Assembly (NCBI GenBank): GCA_030549495.1
Contig: JAUIRK010001056.1
Coordinates: forward strand, 434,001-498,000
From: Nectonema munidae
Lineage: Eukaryota > Nematomorpha > Nectonematoida > Nectonematidae
Reading direction: 5' to 3'
Length of the DNA: 64,000 nt
The translations under genes were made by a program, and so were the position numbers. The notes below the pieces were generated by a model. That model saw only the letters and a list, made by a program, of their open reading frames with translations. It had not been told where the DNA came from and did not search any database. Of the stretch, positions 11,907 to 24,755 are shown one piece after another; the first letter of the stretch is position 1, and each line of letters opens with the position of its first letter.

Positions 11907-12178
11907 GAGATGTATGGGATGAATTTGAAAGATGTTTGGATGTCAGATGCGGATATCAAATTCAACATCCTAGTGGATGTGAATATCATAATTCCTAAAA
12001 GACATACTTGTCATAAGAATTTTGGATTAAGTAAAAATTCAAAAATTCCAAAAAAAACTTTGCGGCATATAGAAAATATAAATATGTTTGAAAATTGGTG
12101 ACGCGTATGTTAAATGAAACTTAAATAGTCCACGGATGAGGAGGATGTAAAAATTTTTGCGGATATCCGATACATCTC
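11907..12178. mobile_element. TA-flanked MITE, copy 2 of 3 (inverted)
   Basis: Same family as 9273-9608, in the opposite orientation: left end GAGATGTATGGGATG, right end inverted GAGATGTATCGGATATCCGC, flanked by TA at 11905-11906 and 12179-12180. Shortened interior (272 bp). Confidence 0.75.
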
Positions 12179-12180
12179 TA

Positions 12181-13732
12181 GTAATATTATTAATTTTTGG
12201 ATTTTTTTTTTAATTTTTTGAATTTATTTGCTTAAATAAATTTTTCTGAACGGAATTTTTAGTGAAAACTAATCCATTTTATTCAATTATTATTAATAAT
12301 AAAATTCAAGATACAAGAAAATATGATACAAAAACAACTAAAAACTCATCTATAAGCCACATCTAATGGATTTTTTAAGAATGTTTGCTTTCAGTTTAAT
12401 TACTGTAAAAATGCCTGTCAAAAAAGTATTTTTCTTATTTTTGCGACACTCTAAAGCAGAATTTCTCTAAATCTAATAGGCGGCGGGGAGGGGGGAGGGC
12501 TCTTTGTCAATTGAATAATAAAATGTATACTTTAATATTAATCAGGGCTCTAAGTGCCATACGAATACAGGCGTACTTTGTGTAATCAATCATAACGTTT
12601 ACTCTGTTGTATAAAATTACTTCTGATACTTTTGCGAGATGTCATTGGGTAAATACATTGGGTGTATAAAAATGATTGATATCATAACTTTTATTAATTT
12701 TAAGAAATTAAAGTAAGAAATATAGACAGCGATAAAATCACAAATGAGAACAGAGAAAAAGAAACAGAGAGACAAAGGAGACATGTAACCTCTCTGAAAT
12801 AAGACCCCCATACCATACGACTTCCCCAGACATACGGCTTTATTTATACACACAAATAATATTTACATCAAGTATATACTTGATGTTTTAAACGATTTGT
12901 CTAACGCTAACCCCTCACTCACATACCACATCAATTTAAAATGTTGAAATATTATATATAGCGCGCATACTTCTTTATTATTATTTTATATCTCATGATA
13001 ATGATTTTTTAAGAATATTAATTAAAATTAGTATTATTTTCAATAAATATTCACTTTTTGACATTTTTATGTTAATTTCATGCATATTTAATGAAATTAT
13101 GTTTTATCGACAAAAAAATAAACAAGTTATAATAGTGTTATGACGTTATCAAAAAAAAGCATAATTTTGAAACCCTTCTGTTATATGAGTTATGACTTTC
13201 TCTCAAATACGTTTTTTAAATGTAGCTGGATGATTGGTCTTATCTGAGAGAAGCAACAATTGTTACTATAATCTCAGACAAAGCAAGTAGCAAATACAGT
13301 ATAGTTTCACATTTGGCCTCTGCAAAAAATGTACCCTTTTCCGCTAAATAACAAGTACTGAATGATGGTGTAAAAAGCACATATGTTTTGACATTTTAAA
13401 ATTTGATTTAGTTCAAATTTTCGCTTAAATCTTGATACACTTCATTAAATCGATATAGCAAAATGTGAAAAGCTCATGCTGCTCAGTAAGAACAAGATTC
13501 GATTACACAACTTACTTCGTTTATTTGCTACCGTTTTTCGTATAAACCACAGGTAGATTGTATCGAATACTTTCGTTATATGGAGAGAATAAGATATCAA
13601 AATTATATACCATTTTCAAATTACACTTTCGTGTATTTGCATAATCTCTGTATATTTTTTGTAAATTAATTGTTATAATGATAATTTTCTTCCAAAAATG
13701 TCATTTAGTTTTTGAGTTAAAATTTGAAAACT
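12181..13732. other. Gap: no gene seen
   Basis: Nothing coding is supported. At 12480-12500 there is a G-rich run (GGGGAGGGGGGAGGG), the only strongly G-skewed spot nearby. The rest is AT-rich. Confidence 0.45.
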
Positions 13733-13812
13733 TAGATTTATTGAAACAAAGTGTAATTTTTTATGATTTAAAATTTAAATATATAAATTTTCTAATTGCA
13801 ATAATCTCAAAG
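13733..13812 (+). repeat. Dispersed 80-bp repeat, copy 1
   Basis: About 80 bases nearly identical to 21178-21257, including ATTGAAACAAAGTGTAATTT and GCAATAATCTCAAAG. No ends typical of a known element were seen. Confidence 0.7.
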
Positions 13813-13940
13813 CTTTGGATAATAACTATATTTAACAAAAAAAGTGCAATGAAACTGCAAAATAACAAAGAATATAGAATGATTAATATAGCCATAATAA
13901 TTTGATTAATACACCATTTTTAGTTTCTTCTCACCTGTTT

Positions 13941-15075
13941 CCAATTCCGTTGCACTTTTTTGCAAAACCATTATGTCCTTTTCCAATTCCGTTACACCTT
14001 TTTGCAATTCAAACGCACCCTTATGCAATTGCATTCATTACGCACTTTCTTTTTGCAATTTAAACATAGCATTTAAAAATGTTAGCCTAGTTTTTTAACC
14101 TTAATTAATAATAATATAATAATAATAATAATAATAATAATAACTTTATTTACAAAAGTACAAATAATAATTAAAATTAATTGAAAAGTGAAATTTGGAA
14201 GAAACTTTCATGAGTGTAGTCCAAGAGCCAAAGGGGAAAAAATTAGGTGTTTTTTTTGAAAAGAATGTTTAAAATGACATTTATGAAAAATTTTACTTTT
14301 TAAATGAAATTTTTTCATAAAAATTTTTCTATATTTAATTTTCGTCATGAAGAAAATATTTATAAACAAAAAATTAAGAAAGAATGAAGTCATTAAATAA
14401 AATAATGTACAATCTAAAAATTTGTCAAAAGAAAAACTGAAGACAAAAATCATTTACCTCAGATATAATTGAAGTAGCAGTTAAGAAAATCAATGGTGAC
14501 GATTGTCAAAACTATTTTGCTCATGTGGCAAAAATATTCAAAAAGGAATGATTGATTGGTCATGAATTTATTTGAATTGATTCCTTCATTTTTTATATTC
14601 AGTAATTTTATACTTTAATACCTTTAAACATTAATCTTGTTGCAATTTCAAAGTATGTAAAAAGGACATAATTGGCCTTTCGTTTGACTTTTTCCATTTT
14701 TTATTTGCATATCGTAATTATAAAAAAAATCAATTTTTTACTTTTTATGTAAGACTTGCCCCTTTTTTAAAATGCATTTCACACTTACTTGTTTTGATAT
14801 ACTCATATAAAGACAAAGCAAGCATAAAATTTGATACCCTGATTTCACATTTTTACTTTCAGTTAATCGAGTAGTGAAAAATAGTCCTAAAAATAATTGT
14901 AAGAAAACACACATATAAATAAAATGAAAAACTTGGTAAAATTTTGAAACGGTATTTTTAAATTGCAAAAAGGTGCGCCCAAATTGCAAAGAAGTGTAAC
15001 GGCACTGCAAAAATATGAGCTTGGATTGGAAAAAAAGTGTGTTTGAATTGCGAAAAGGGCGCGATAGAATTAAAA
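13941..15075. mobile_element. Long inverted-arm element with roughly 22-bp arm units
   Basis: The left arm (13941-14070) has repeated CCAATTCCGTT and TTTTTGCAATTCAAACGCAC units. The right arm (about 14955-15075) has the inverse (AATTGCAAAAAGGTGCGC, AAGAAGTGTAACGG). Between them lie about 0.9 kb of AT-rich DNA with an (AAT)n run and no coding sequence. The arrangement is like a foldback element. Confidence 0.6.
14105..14143. repeat. (AAT)n microsatellite
   Basis: Uninterrupted AAT/ATA trinucleotide run inside the inverted-arm element. Confidence 0.9.
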
Positions 15076-15593
15076 ATAGTATGCATCCTATTCTTGTAGA
15101 ATATTGGAAGGGGCATTACAAACGTACGAATAACAATACCTCAGCTTCAATCCGGTCACCGGAAAAAATTTTCCATTGGAAAAAAGTTATCCCCTAGAAG
15201 AGAATCTCGTCTCTTTCTTTCCATTGTAAACTTCTCGAAGATTAATTATTATTATTCCTATTATAAAACCTTTTTTCCATAGAAACTTCAGTTCTGCCTT
15301 GGATATTGTATCAAATATTGTTACATTCATATAACAAAATTTTAATAGCTCAAGCCTTCTCATAAGATATACTTAACTCATTGTAGTTCACGTAAAGCAC
15401 GCCATTTTGACTATTTCCTATGTTAATCCAATGAAAATTCGAGTTTATCTGCCTTCCCCTAGAGTCTACAGGAATAATAAAGGAAGCGGGTTAATTTGTC
15501 TTCGTTTTAAATTGCTCAAATTTATACGTTTCCATGATTACTAATCATGTAGATTGATGTGATCCAATTTTATATCAGATATGTATAAATACA
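15076..15593. other. Gap: no gene seen
   Basis: No exon or element end recognised. Confidence 0.45.
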
Positions 15594-15700
15594 GGGAGCA
15601 TGAGTAGGGTTGGTTAGATACTGGGTTTCGATAACTCAAGGTCTTGGCTTCGATCCCGCATCAAGTTCACTTTCCTCATAATTCGATACAAGCGAAGAGA
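15594..15700 (+). repeat. tRNA-derived SINE-like repeat, family B copy 1
   Basis: Box-A-like TTGGTTAGATACTGG and box-B-like GGCTTCGATCCCG. The head matches 25583-25670 closely (GAGTAGGGTTGGTTAGATAC). The body after the head is not shared. Confidence 0.6.
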
Positions 15701-16521
15701 TTTATAGCCATGCTTACATGTGAAATAAACTAAATTCTTGTAAAAAGGCAATGTGTGTCAGGAGGAGAACCTATAAATAAATGATATCGCATGTTCTAAA
15801 ACGTGCAGAAACTGAAGTGAAATTGAATCCTTTTTTTGAAATTTGATTTAAAAAACAACTTATAAATTTAATTCATGTTTCATCTCTCAAAATTTTTGAG
15901 ATTTGAAAGAGATATAAAAATTAATATTTTGAATATCAATGTTTGAATACAAAGTATATATCGTATAAAAAATGAATTCAAACGTTTAGCAGTGAATGAG
16001 AGGAAAAGTAGGAAAAAAATTTTCATCTAACACATCTTGAATTTTTTTCTAAAAGTTTATATGATAAATTATTTTTCTTCTAGAATGATCAAAATGTCAC
16101 GCAAATTCCGTTGCTATTAACTTCTTTGAACAAGACTTTTGCAAAACACATCTACATCAACTGTTTCAAGGGAACTCAAATTTCCCCACAAAAAGCTCGC
16201 CTAAGCAAAAAGTATAATATATAAGCTTTTACCAAATACTTTAAACATTATGCAAGAAATATACCTCTAGACTACTCACCGGTTTATCAAGAAGGTCATG
16301 GATTCTTACATGCGTGGTTGAAGCATTCCCATGATCTTTTTTTAAAAAAAAATATATATACCGAGTGAAATTTATTAACGCTGTTCTTGACCAATTTAGA
16401 TTTTTTTGTGCTTTTTTTGAATAAATATCTGCTTTAATTGAAAATCGATCCAAGAAACATAAATAAATTGTTCACAAACATACCTTCAGAATTTGCGTAG
16501 GAGACCAAAAAATTATTTCAG
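15701..16521. other. Gap: no gene seen
   Basis: AT-rich. The minus-strand open frame at 16241-16453 has no splice support. Confidence 0.45.
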
Positions 16522-16618
16522 CCGCGCTCTGGTTAAAGCTCTCGCAAAAAGGAGCTTTGCATGTCAGTTAGATGCGTTGAATGAGTGCACGAAAGAATTG
16601 AAAGATTTAACTTTCTGG
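16522..16618 (+). CDS. Possible coding exon upstream of the unknown plus-strand gene
   Basis: After a good acceptor (AATTATTTCAG) it reads RALVKALAKRSFACQLDALN then ECTKELKDLTFW, ending at a donor GTATAT. It looks coding (purine-rich first positions, helical). It ends in phase 0, while the next supported exon (17081) needs phase 2, so either an intermediate exon is missing or it belongs elsewhere. Confidence 0.45.
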
Positions 16619-17080
16619 GTATATTATAAACTAAACAATAACTATTATCATTAAATATATATCTAATGAAACATTTTCTATCGAAATGTCCCATTTGTTT
16701 GAAATTCAATTCTAACTATCTATCCAACTAACCGACTAATCAAGTAGCAGTTTAACTAACTCTAACTATAATCAAACTAAACCAGGCATATCTAGAAAAT
16801 ATTATCACGCATATATTCTCATTTAATGTTCAGATATAATTTGATTGACATAATTTATTGAAAAAATTAATGAAAATATTTAAAAGGAATCAGGTAAAAT
16901 AATTTTTAGAAAATCACAAATACCCTTCCTATACGGAATAAAAAAAAAGATGGCCAAAAGTTTATCCTTAAAATCTTGTTATTATTTATATTTATTTCGA
17001 TTTCTCTTTTAGCCAAATTGTTTTTTATTTATGTATTTTAATTTTTTTCATAATAGTCAAATATTGTTTCTCCTTTTTAG

Positions 17081-17542
17081 TGATTCTCAAGGTGAAATTA
17101 AAAAGGCGCCAAAGAAGCTACATTTCAAGACTTCTGTCAAAAAAAATACGAGTGTTATTGAGTTGTATTTCCCGAGTAAAGACATTTTGAGCACGAAAGA
17201 AATCCAAGTTAACGTTGTCCTCCTCGACGAAATAAAAAAGAAAGGCAACGAACTAGTTTCAACCTTAGCAAAAGAAAAAGAGCCTTTCAGAAAAAAGCTT
17301 CGACAAGTCTTGACAAGAAGCTCGAATCGTGGAAACGACACAAAAAAGGAGAGAATATTGAAAGAGGCGCCGCGACCCATACGTGATCTACGATTTAGAA
17401 AGTTGAAAGAAGAAATCCCTTCATCTTTGATCACAAAATCTGTGAATCTCACGCAAAATCTTCCTTACACGACGGATAAAGCGATCACTAAAATGGAAAA
17501 TAAAGTTCACAACTTCACCCAACTACTTCCTAGTATTTACAC
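17081..17542 (+). CDS. Unknown gene, visible exon 1
   Basis: Acceptor TCCTTTTTAG, donor GTAGAA in phase 2. It encodes about 154 residues, Lys/Arg-rich: KKAPKKLHFKTSVKKNTSVI, then SKDILSTKEIQVNVVLLDEI, and a basic segment FRKKLRQVLTRSSNRGND. It could be a nuclear or nucleic-acid-facing region, but that is inference. The upstream exon is not identified; reading on past the donor gives a stop at once (ACG TAG), so splicing here is required if the chain is right. Confidence 0.7.
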
Positions 17543-17874
17543 GTAGAATTTTGCTTATTGTTAATCACATACACAGCGCAAATATACCATATGGTGAATT
17601 GACAGGTGGAACATTGACAGTTGGAAAAATCCGATTGATAAAATTGTCTCTGAAAAATATAGCAAGGTGTTTAGGACACACATTGCGTTCTTTAATAAAA
17701 ATCGTTTAAATTCACAACGAAAAGTTTTTTTATTCGTATGTAAAAAAGGATGACATTCGATATGTATTCAGACAAAATCATTTTTTTTGTTCATTGTGTA
17801 AATAGAAAAGACATATCATTTGGAAAGATAAAGAAAGAATATACGAAGTTGATCAATACCCGCAATTTCAATTT

Positions 17875-18020
17875 CAATTTTTTTAATTGTCGCTATCGCA
17901 TCCAATGAAAGAATTAACTTCCATAGCTAGACAGATGGCCAGGATATTCACACTCAGGAATCGAACCCATACCATCTGGATCGACACTCTAAGCACCAAC
18001 TGCTAGGCTATCTGCGGAGA
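17875..18020 (-). repeat. tRNA-derived SINE, family A copy 1
   Basis: Minus strand: AGATAGCCTAGCAGTTGG (box A region) and GGGTTCGATTCC (box B), then GAGTGTGAATATCCTGGCC, ending TGGATGCGATAGCGACAA. About 80% like 24617-24755 over its whole length. It lies in the intron after visible exon 1 of the unknown gene. Confidence 0.75.
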
Positions 18021-19710
18021 ATTAAAATTTAAACTAAAAATCTTGGAAAATTAGCTTCATTTTATTTAACTATATTTTTCAGATGAAAAAGTTCGAAGTA
18101 ATAGAACAACAATCTTTATTAAAGTATTTTTTGTTATGACCATTAAATTTTAAATCAAGCTACAACTACACGAGTAAGTTACAAGTTTATAAGCTCACGA
18201 CGTAGAAGGTTAGGCGAGTAGTTAGGACTAGTTAAATCAACGGTGTAGTAGTTAACCTATTAATTCATTGCTTAATACGTTTAAACCAGTTGATTTTCGG
18301 TAATTTTTGAGTCTTTAGATATACATAAGATGCAAAAATAGTCCGTGAAGAAAGCGGAAAAAATAAAACGCAATTTCATTTAAACATAATTACAAGTACC
18401 AGAGCTTGAAAATATTCTTATGCAATACCGTTTTTAGTTTTCACCAAATGGGATTTAATAAATTGAGTAAAAATAAACGTAAAGCTACCTTGGAGTGTTC
18501 TCATTTCCCAGATGCAATTGCACTACTCGCATCGAAGTATGCGGAAAGAAGATGAAGCCTTGTGGTAACAAAAGCAGGTATCTAAAGAAGAAGGAAAAAT
18601 GATATTCATAAAATGCTTTTTTAACAGATAGATAATGTAAATAGTATGAACAAGTAAAAGTGAAGAGTGAACATGTGTACAGTGAAAGTTTATGTGATAC
18701 ACAAAATGCTTGGAAAGCTGCTGGGATGAGTACCTCAATTCAGCAAATAGAAATACAAGACATCCAATCAATTATAAACCATATGGATATAAAAAACATT
18801 TATATAATGTTTGGTAGAGGCGTGGCTTTGATATATTTCATACGAAAGTGTTAATATAACAGACAAATTTGCAAGAAAACCAGTTCATTTCATGACAAGA
18901 GATACTTTTCTATTCATTCAAAAGCTTTTTGTGAATTTTATTTTTGAAAGGCTTTAAATTTTTGTTTAAAAATGTGAAATTTTGTAAAAATTTATTCTAA
19001 TAATTTATAGCTAGTGAGTTTAGGTTTTTTTGATTTTTTTTATAGGTTTGAATACCAAAACAAGTTGATTTTTATTTCTAGGGGATTTTTGTTTTTGTTG
19101 ATGATTGAAGATGAACCATTTTGAAAAAATATAAAAAAGCTTTGAATTGAAGTTTCTATATATAAAGACTGACAATTGTTTTATATATATATCTTCAAGC
19201 TTGAGTGTGTTGCTTTCAAAGAACAAATTTATTACTATAAGAAATACATGATTTGTTGAATATGATTCTTAAACACTTTTTACCTATTTTATACACTTTT
19301 TATTATAGACTAACAATCTTACTCACGCTTCAGTAGATCAACATATGGCAAAGAAGACGTTTATTTTAAATAGGCAAACTCTTGCAAAATTTCATATATA
19401 AGAATTAAAAAAAAAGAAGAATGAAAAAAACCAAATCGAATTGAAAAAGACTTTTTACTATTGAAAAAAGACAAAATTGACTAAATATATTCTTATATAT
19501 GTATGTGTGTATACGAGAAATCATGTTGAAGGTTATGCATTTATATTTCATAATGAAAGATCTTTCTTCATCCAAATTCATGATGCGAGGAATTTGAAGC
19601 TATTAGAATTATAATACTGATAGCAGCTTGGAAGTTGAAAATAGACACATGTACATTTTCGCGCCATTGTTATAGTAGATTGAATTGACCTTCAATCTGT
19701 TTTATTTCAG
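18021..19710 (+). other. Intron 1 of the unknown gene (remainder)
   Basis: No further exon with agreeing phase. The open frames at 18523-18771 (minus) and 18660-18854 (plus) overlap each other and have no splice or family support. Confidence 0.45.
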
Positions 19711-20003
19711 AATTTTTGAACTTGAAAACAATATCCTGGAAAATTTCTTTTCAAATACTACGGGTAAAAAACTAAAAATGAAAAACGTACCTAAATCAGT
19801 CTTGAAAAAGAAAAATTTGGACCCAGATGAAGAAGGCGATGCACCATTGATGAAGAAATTAAGCAAACGGGTGGAGAAGGAACGTGAAGGATTAAACCTG
19901 AGATCTGGGGATCAAATTAGAAAAAGATTACTGCGGCAAAACCTTGCCGTTCCATTCCGACGAATTAGACTGCCTTTCAACAAAATTGCCGTTGGCTTGA
20001 CAG
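19711..20003 (+). CDS. Unknown gene, visible exon 2
   Basis: Acceptor TTTATTTCAG, donor ACAG|GTGTTT in phase 1. It encodes about 97 residues starting IFELENNILENFFSN, with a charged middle (DPDEEGDAPLMKKLSKRVEK) and ending RRIRLPFNKIAVGLT. The first base completes the codon left by exon 1. Confidence 0.75.
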
Positions 20004-21661
20004 GTGTTTTTTTACCTTTTTTATTTTAAGCTTTTTTATTTTACTAAGCATGGTGACCTTTTTGTCCAATTCAATGCCATGCCAAATACAATATAAGAAT
20101 TTGGGGTATTTAAATATGTCCTACATAATTTATACAATTTTTCCAATAATGTCGACCCTCAATCTTATATGGAAGCCACACACTTTGTCTTATTTTCTAT
20201 TGAATAATAAATGTTCATAACTTATTTTACGAAGATTAACACAATTTCCAATAAAATTACATAAATTTATCATTGATTAAATTATTGGAAAATGATTGCT
20301 CCTATATAACAAGTTGTTTAACTTTGAGAATGCATATCGCAAATCACTTTGAACTTGCAATAAATTTTAGCTCCTTTGTTTTTAACGCAACAAGAATTGA
20401 AAAGTCAGTTAGGCATAAGTGTGTGTAGGGAAAAGGAATAACCATTTTATCGAGATAATACTTTAAAATTGCACTACTTAATTTTTTTTTGGCAGAAAAA
20501 TATGTATGTTAAAATTTTTGTAAACTATATTATTGAAAATCAATATATTAATACTTCAATATCTTTTTTTATATTTTAAATACCTTGAATAAAACTACGT
20601 GTCTACACAGTTTGCTTCTTTTTCCAATTTACCTGCACCGCTTCATCTTCCAGTATATCTTACATTCCATAAAAAGTCGGAATCAAATTGGGCCCAGGGT
20701 TTGAGAAATATTCATCTACCCCCTTTTTCTTTAAAATTAATAAGTGAACTTCAATTTTAAATAAATGAGTTTGAGATTAAAATAGCGGAATTTCAAATTA
20801 AAACAAATGATATTGTAGTTAAAAGTATTTAATTTTTAATTAAATATATTTCAATTTTAAAAATGAAACTAAAATTCTAAAACTCAATAATGGAAGCGAT
20901 ATAAAAAAAGTTTTCAATTTATAATAAACATATTTACTTATATGCTTATGTTTTTTTTCAATTTGAAGCGTATCACACCCGTAGCGAAATGAGAAAAGGT
21001 ATAAAGAGACGAACTTGAAGTGAATAAAGGACGAACTTAACTAAAAATGTTGTCCCCAAGGGGTAAAATAAAGAAAAAAGGAGTATATAAGTTTAGAATT
21101 ATTTATAGGTTTTATATAAGAGAAGAATTAATAAAATTATACTTAAAAAAAATACTTAAAAAAAAATTTTGAAAGCATAGATTTATTGAAACAAAGTGTA
21201 ATTTTCTATGATTTAAAATTTAAATATACAAATTTTCCAATTGCAATAATCTCAAAGTGAGAACGTATAAACCTAAAGTATTAAAATCCTTTAGAGCAGA
21301 GTTTCCCAAAAAAAAATTTTTTTTTTTTTTTTCAATTTTCAAATCTTCATTTTAAGTAGATTAGAAGAATGCCTCTGTACATGATTAAAGCTTGAGGAGG
21401 TGAAATTTTATTTATTGAATTTTTAATATAATTAATTCTAAAATATAACTTCTGTATTCAGGCATCCTTGAACTTGTTCGAGTGAATCTCATCATTACGC
21501 TCAATTTTTCATGCTAATTATAATTTTTATAATAGAGGCTTAATCATTGTATTTGAAATTCATTTGTTTTAATTTTAAAGTAAAGTGAAAAGGCCAGATA
21601 GTAAGAGAAGTTTATGTACATGGACACAATTGATACCTACGTTTCATTAAAAACGCATTAA
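20004..21661 (+). other. Intron 2 of the unknown gene (left part)
   Basis: AT-rich. At 20985-21060 there are fragments of the GACGAACTTAA unit seen in the 40035 array, next to the second copy of the 80-bp repeat (21178-21257). No coding sequence supported. Confidence 0.45.
21178..21257 (+). repeat. Dispersed 80-bp repeat, copy 2
   Basis: Nearly identical to 13733-13812 over its whole length. Confidence 0.7.
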
Positions 21662-21790
21662 CGCGTTAACGCCCTATGCCGACTATATTCGACTTTAAAA
21701 AAATAAAATCGTCTGCGTTTATAAAAGCTCTTTAATACAAATCTTCTGCTTTACATTAGATATCGTCTGATTATTCTGGTCGTTAACGGG
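21662..21790. mobile_element. TTAA-flanked MITE (piggyBac-like), 129 bp
   Basis: TTAA lies directly on both sides (21658-21661, 21791-21794). The right end inverted is CCCGTTAACGACC; the left end is CGCGTTAACGCCC. The core has GATATCGTCTGATTATTC. Same length and core as 26157-26285; related to 50066-50187 and 32572-32685. Confidence 0.8.
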
Positions 21791-21794
21791 TTAA

Positions 21795-22910
21795 AATGAA
21801 GAGAATAATTGAAAGTAAAATTTTTTAATTCAAAATTTACAAATATTAGTTTTCGTGCGACTTCTGGAGTAAGACCCTTTCATTGCGGGGTGAATGATAC
21901 GCAACCTCCAACATATTAGTTAATATCAGAATATAGCTTTGTTATCAAAATACTCTGAAAGCTTCTTAACAAAAATGTTAAAATGTATAAAATTGGAAAA
22001 AGATGCAAAAACAAATAAACTCCATATTTTTCGTCAGAGTTTCCTTTTAAAAATTTTTTATTTACTCTTAGTAAAAAAGGTCCTAAAGCTCTTAATGAGA
22101 TCAGCCAGCAATAGATTTATACATATATACACTGACGCGGTGGAAATTTTTATTCACAGGGTCCCAATGCGCTACTGAAGTATTTGAATAAGTTTCCCAT
22201 GGTCTGGATTAAAGTTAACAAATGTTGCTCATATACTAGTTTATTTGCATTAACAAAAGAAAAAAATGAGAAAAAAGTTGAAAAAAATTATTAATTATAT
22301 TTGTATAAAGAAAATTAATTTTGCGGATAAATTTGACATTAAATATATTTATTTAAACCATTTTTTTTTTGATATAAATGAGTTCCTAGATTTCAATTTT
22401 GATTAAATTAAAGAATCGGTATTTTTTAGTTTTTTTGCCGATTCCTATCCTGATTAAAAATAAAAATTTTAAATTTTTCTCTATAAGATTATCTATGATA
22501 ATTTTGAGATTTAAAATTGAGCTCCTCATCAGAAATAAAAAATATCCAACTTACATATGGTTTTTATATTTATAATACTTTTATGCAAATCTCCAAGGAT
22601 TTTAACTTTATTGTATTTGTAAGGTGTGCTTGACTTTCCTTTTTTACTTTTAGTCTATTAAATAATAACATTTTTGAGTTCAAAATTATGAATTGCTTTG
22701 GAAAATCAATAATAAAAAATTTTATGTGCAAGAATTAAGAGAAAATGAGTTTTTTCAGAACTATTGATGTGAATAAATGAGAATTTTTGGGAAACTTTAT
22801 CTGAGTAATATGTGCGCAGAATGTAACGCTAGCATATAAGCAATGCTCAAAGTAAATACGAATATTTTAAGGAAATAAACGCTAATCTTTGAGTAAATTT
22901 CATTTTGTAG
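21795..22910 (+). other. Intron 2 of the unknown gene (right part)
   Basis: AT-rich. The open frame at 21939-22178 lacks splice support. Confidence 0.45.
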
Positions 22911-23086
22911 CGAAAGAAGCTGGAATTAGTGAATTTTGTGGCGTAGATGAAATGGAAGTGACAGGACACGAGGCAAGAGGATTCGTGGGAACGATGTACA
23001 TTCCTGGCTACACCAATGGCAGGAAGTGTGGAAAAGGGGAAGAGTCGTATGCGCCGATTTATCCCTTCAATTTGTGTAACATCCAG
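22911..23086 (+). CDS. Unknown gene, visible exon 3 (Cys/Gly-rich)
   Basis: Acceptor CATTTTGTAG, donor CAG|GTAAAC in phase 0. It encodes about 58 residues: KEAGISEFCGVDEMEV, then FVGTMYIPGYTNGRKCGKGE, then SYAPIYPFNLCNIQ. It has clearly higher GC than its surroundings and is the most coding-like exon of the gene. Three Cys could form disulphides or bind a metal; no known spacing is recognised. Confidence 0.85.
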
Positions 23087-24616
23087 GTAAACGCATTTAT
23101 TTTATCTACACTGCACTTTCCAGGAAACAAATCTAACGCAAAAAAATCTTCCCCTCCAGAACTGTCTGGTTGTGCATTAAAATTTTGATTTTTTTTAATC
23201 AATAATACGATTTCTTAAAAAAACAAAAAATTATTTTCACTCACAATTTGTTTTTTCGAAGAAAAAACAATTCGAGGGGGCTTCCTGATGTTTGGGAAAC
23301 ACTTGTCATTGGATTTACTAGTGTTTCTGAAAAAACCCATTTAGTTCCTCAAAGGGAACGCTGACGACTTCACCAATCTATATATAATAATATTGAACAC
23401 AAGAATTAGTCTGCGTTTCCTTCGGTAATATTCGTAAAAAATGGGTTAAGCTAGAAGTTTGGTAGCGTTAACAGGTAAATTTTCAAGCTCTTCTTATCAA
23501 GTTGATTTGTTAAGCGATTCATTGTATAACATTGCCTCATCATTATTTTCCTTATTAAACTCAAAAAATTCATATACATTCTCACTCTCTCTTTTTACCT
23601 CATGTGTATTTTGTTGTGAAGCTTGATTCTGTATTTTCGTAACATGAATGAGATTCTGCCTGAAGGAGTTGCTTTGTTAGTTAAAATATGAAGTTAGCTG
23701 GTTGGTTAAATAGTTAACTGTGGTCAATAGCATAACTTCAGTAATGACAGAAATTTCGTCGACATTTCATTACAAAGCTTGTTTGAATGGTATAAATAAT
23801 AATTCAACATGTGTCTACTAAGTAAGAGGTTGTTTAAGGACATTCCATGATGCGAAATATTATGTATATACTTTAAGACTAATACGTAGAGTCAAAGAGA
23901 TGAGATCAACTTTGTATGATATGAGAAAAGGGAGCAAGAAAGGCTTTCGTATTGAAAAAAAAACTTTTCAAAAGAGAAGAATATTTTTTTTTATATACAT
24001 TAAAATTTTTCATTCGTTTCCCAAAGCGAAAATCGCAAAGTCAAAACAAATGATAAACTAACTCAAACTAAGAGCTGACTTCAACTATTAATCATATGGC
24101 ATCTCATGTATGTGACCGTTTTTCTGTTAAGCATTGATGATAAAGATGAGCTAAAAGAGAATAAAAATATTTTGTCGCGCAACCTACAAAATATATGCAA
24201 AATGATAAAAGTTTATCTTTCTTACTAATTCATAAATGTTCCTATGTTTTGTGTTTTCTTGAAAAGGGGTTATGCGATTTAGGAATCTGATGTGATATTG
24301 AACTCGAAGCGTATTGATTTTTAACCCCCTCTCCCCCAACGGAAATTAAAAAAATATATATTTAAATATAACTATAAAAAGTTATAGTTGAAAATTTAAA
24401 AATTTTTTGCTCAAATAATTTTGGTTTTAGACATTTTTCTAAAAAATGTTATAACATCGTCAAATATTTTTACATCGCGATAACTTTGAAAATACACATC
24501 GAAATTTTGTAATTAACTAAAATTTTAGTACAAGATTTGATTAATAGATTGTTATTTGTTTATTTTTATTGAATTTAAAATTAAAAGCCTTTAATAATAC
24601 TAGGAAATTAATTAAC
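23087..24616 (+). other. Intron 3 of the unknown gene (left part)
   Basis: At about 23333-23370 is a short piece (GTTCCTCAAAGGGAACGC) shared with 60366-60386, probably a remnant of a TTAA-type MITE. Otherwise nothing supported. Confidence 0.45.
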
Positions 24617-24755
24617 TAAGATGGCCTAGTGGTAAGAGCGTAGGGTCTCGATCCAGATGATCTGGGTTCGATTCCTGAGTGTGACTATTCCTACCATCTG
24701 TCAATCTATGGAATTTATTTTTCCCTTGGATGCGATACAGACAACTAAAAAAAAT
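24617..24755 (+). repeat. tRNA-derived SINE, family A copy 2
   Basis: GATGGCCTAGTGGTAAGAG (box A) and GGGTTCGATTCC (box B), then GAGTGTGACTATTCCTACC and an end GGATGCGATACAGACAAC followed by an A-rich tail. Closest relative in the window is 17875-18020 on the other strand. Confidence 0.8.

Noticed and set aside
12617-12853. 78-codon hydrophobic minus-strand frame
   Set aside because: Hydrophobicity follows from the T-rich strand; no supporting signals.
17087-17452. 121-codon minus-strand frame
   Set aside because: It is the antisense of exon 1 of the unknown plus-strand gene, which has splice sites and phase continuity.
24617-24755. tRNA gene
   Set aside because: A and B boxes are present, but no paired acceptor stem is seen and the sequence continues into a repeat body shared with 17875-18020, so it is a SINE.
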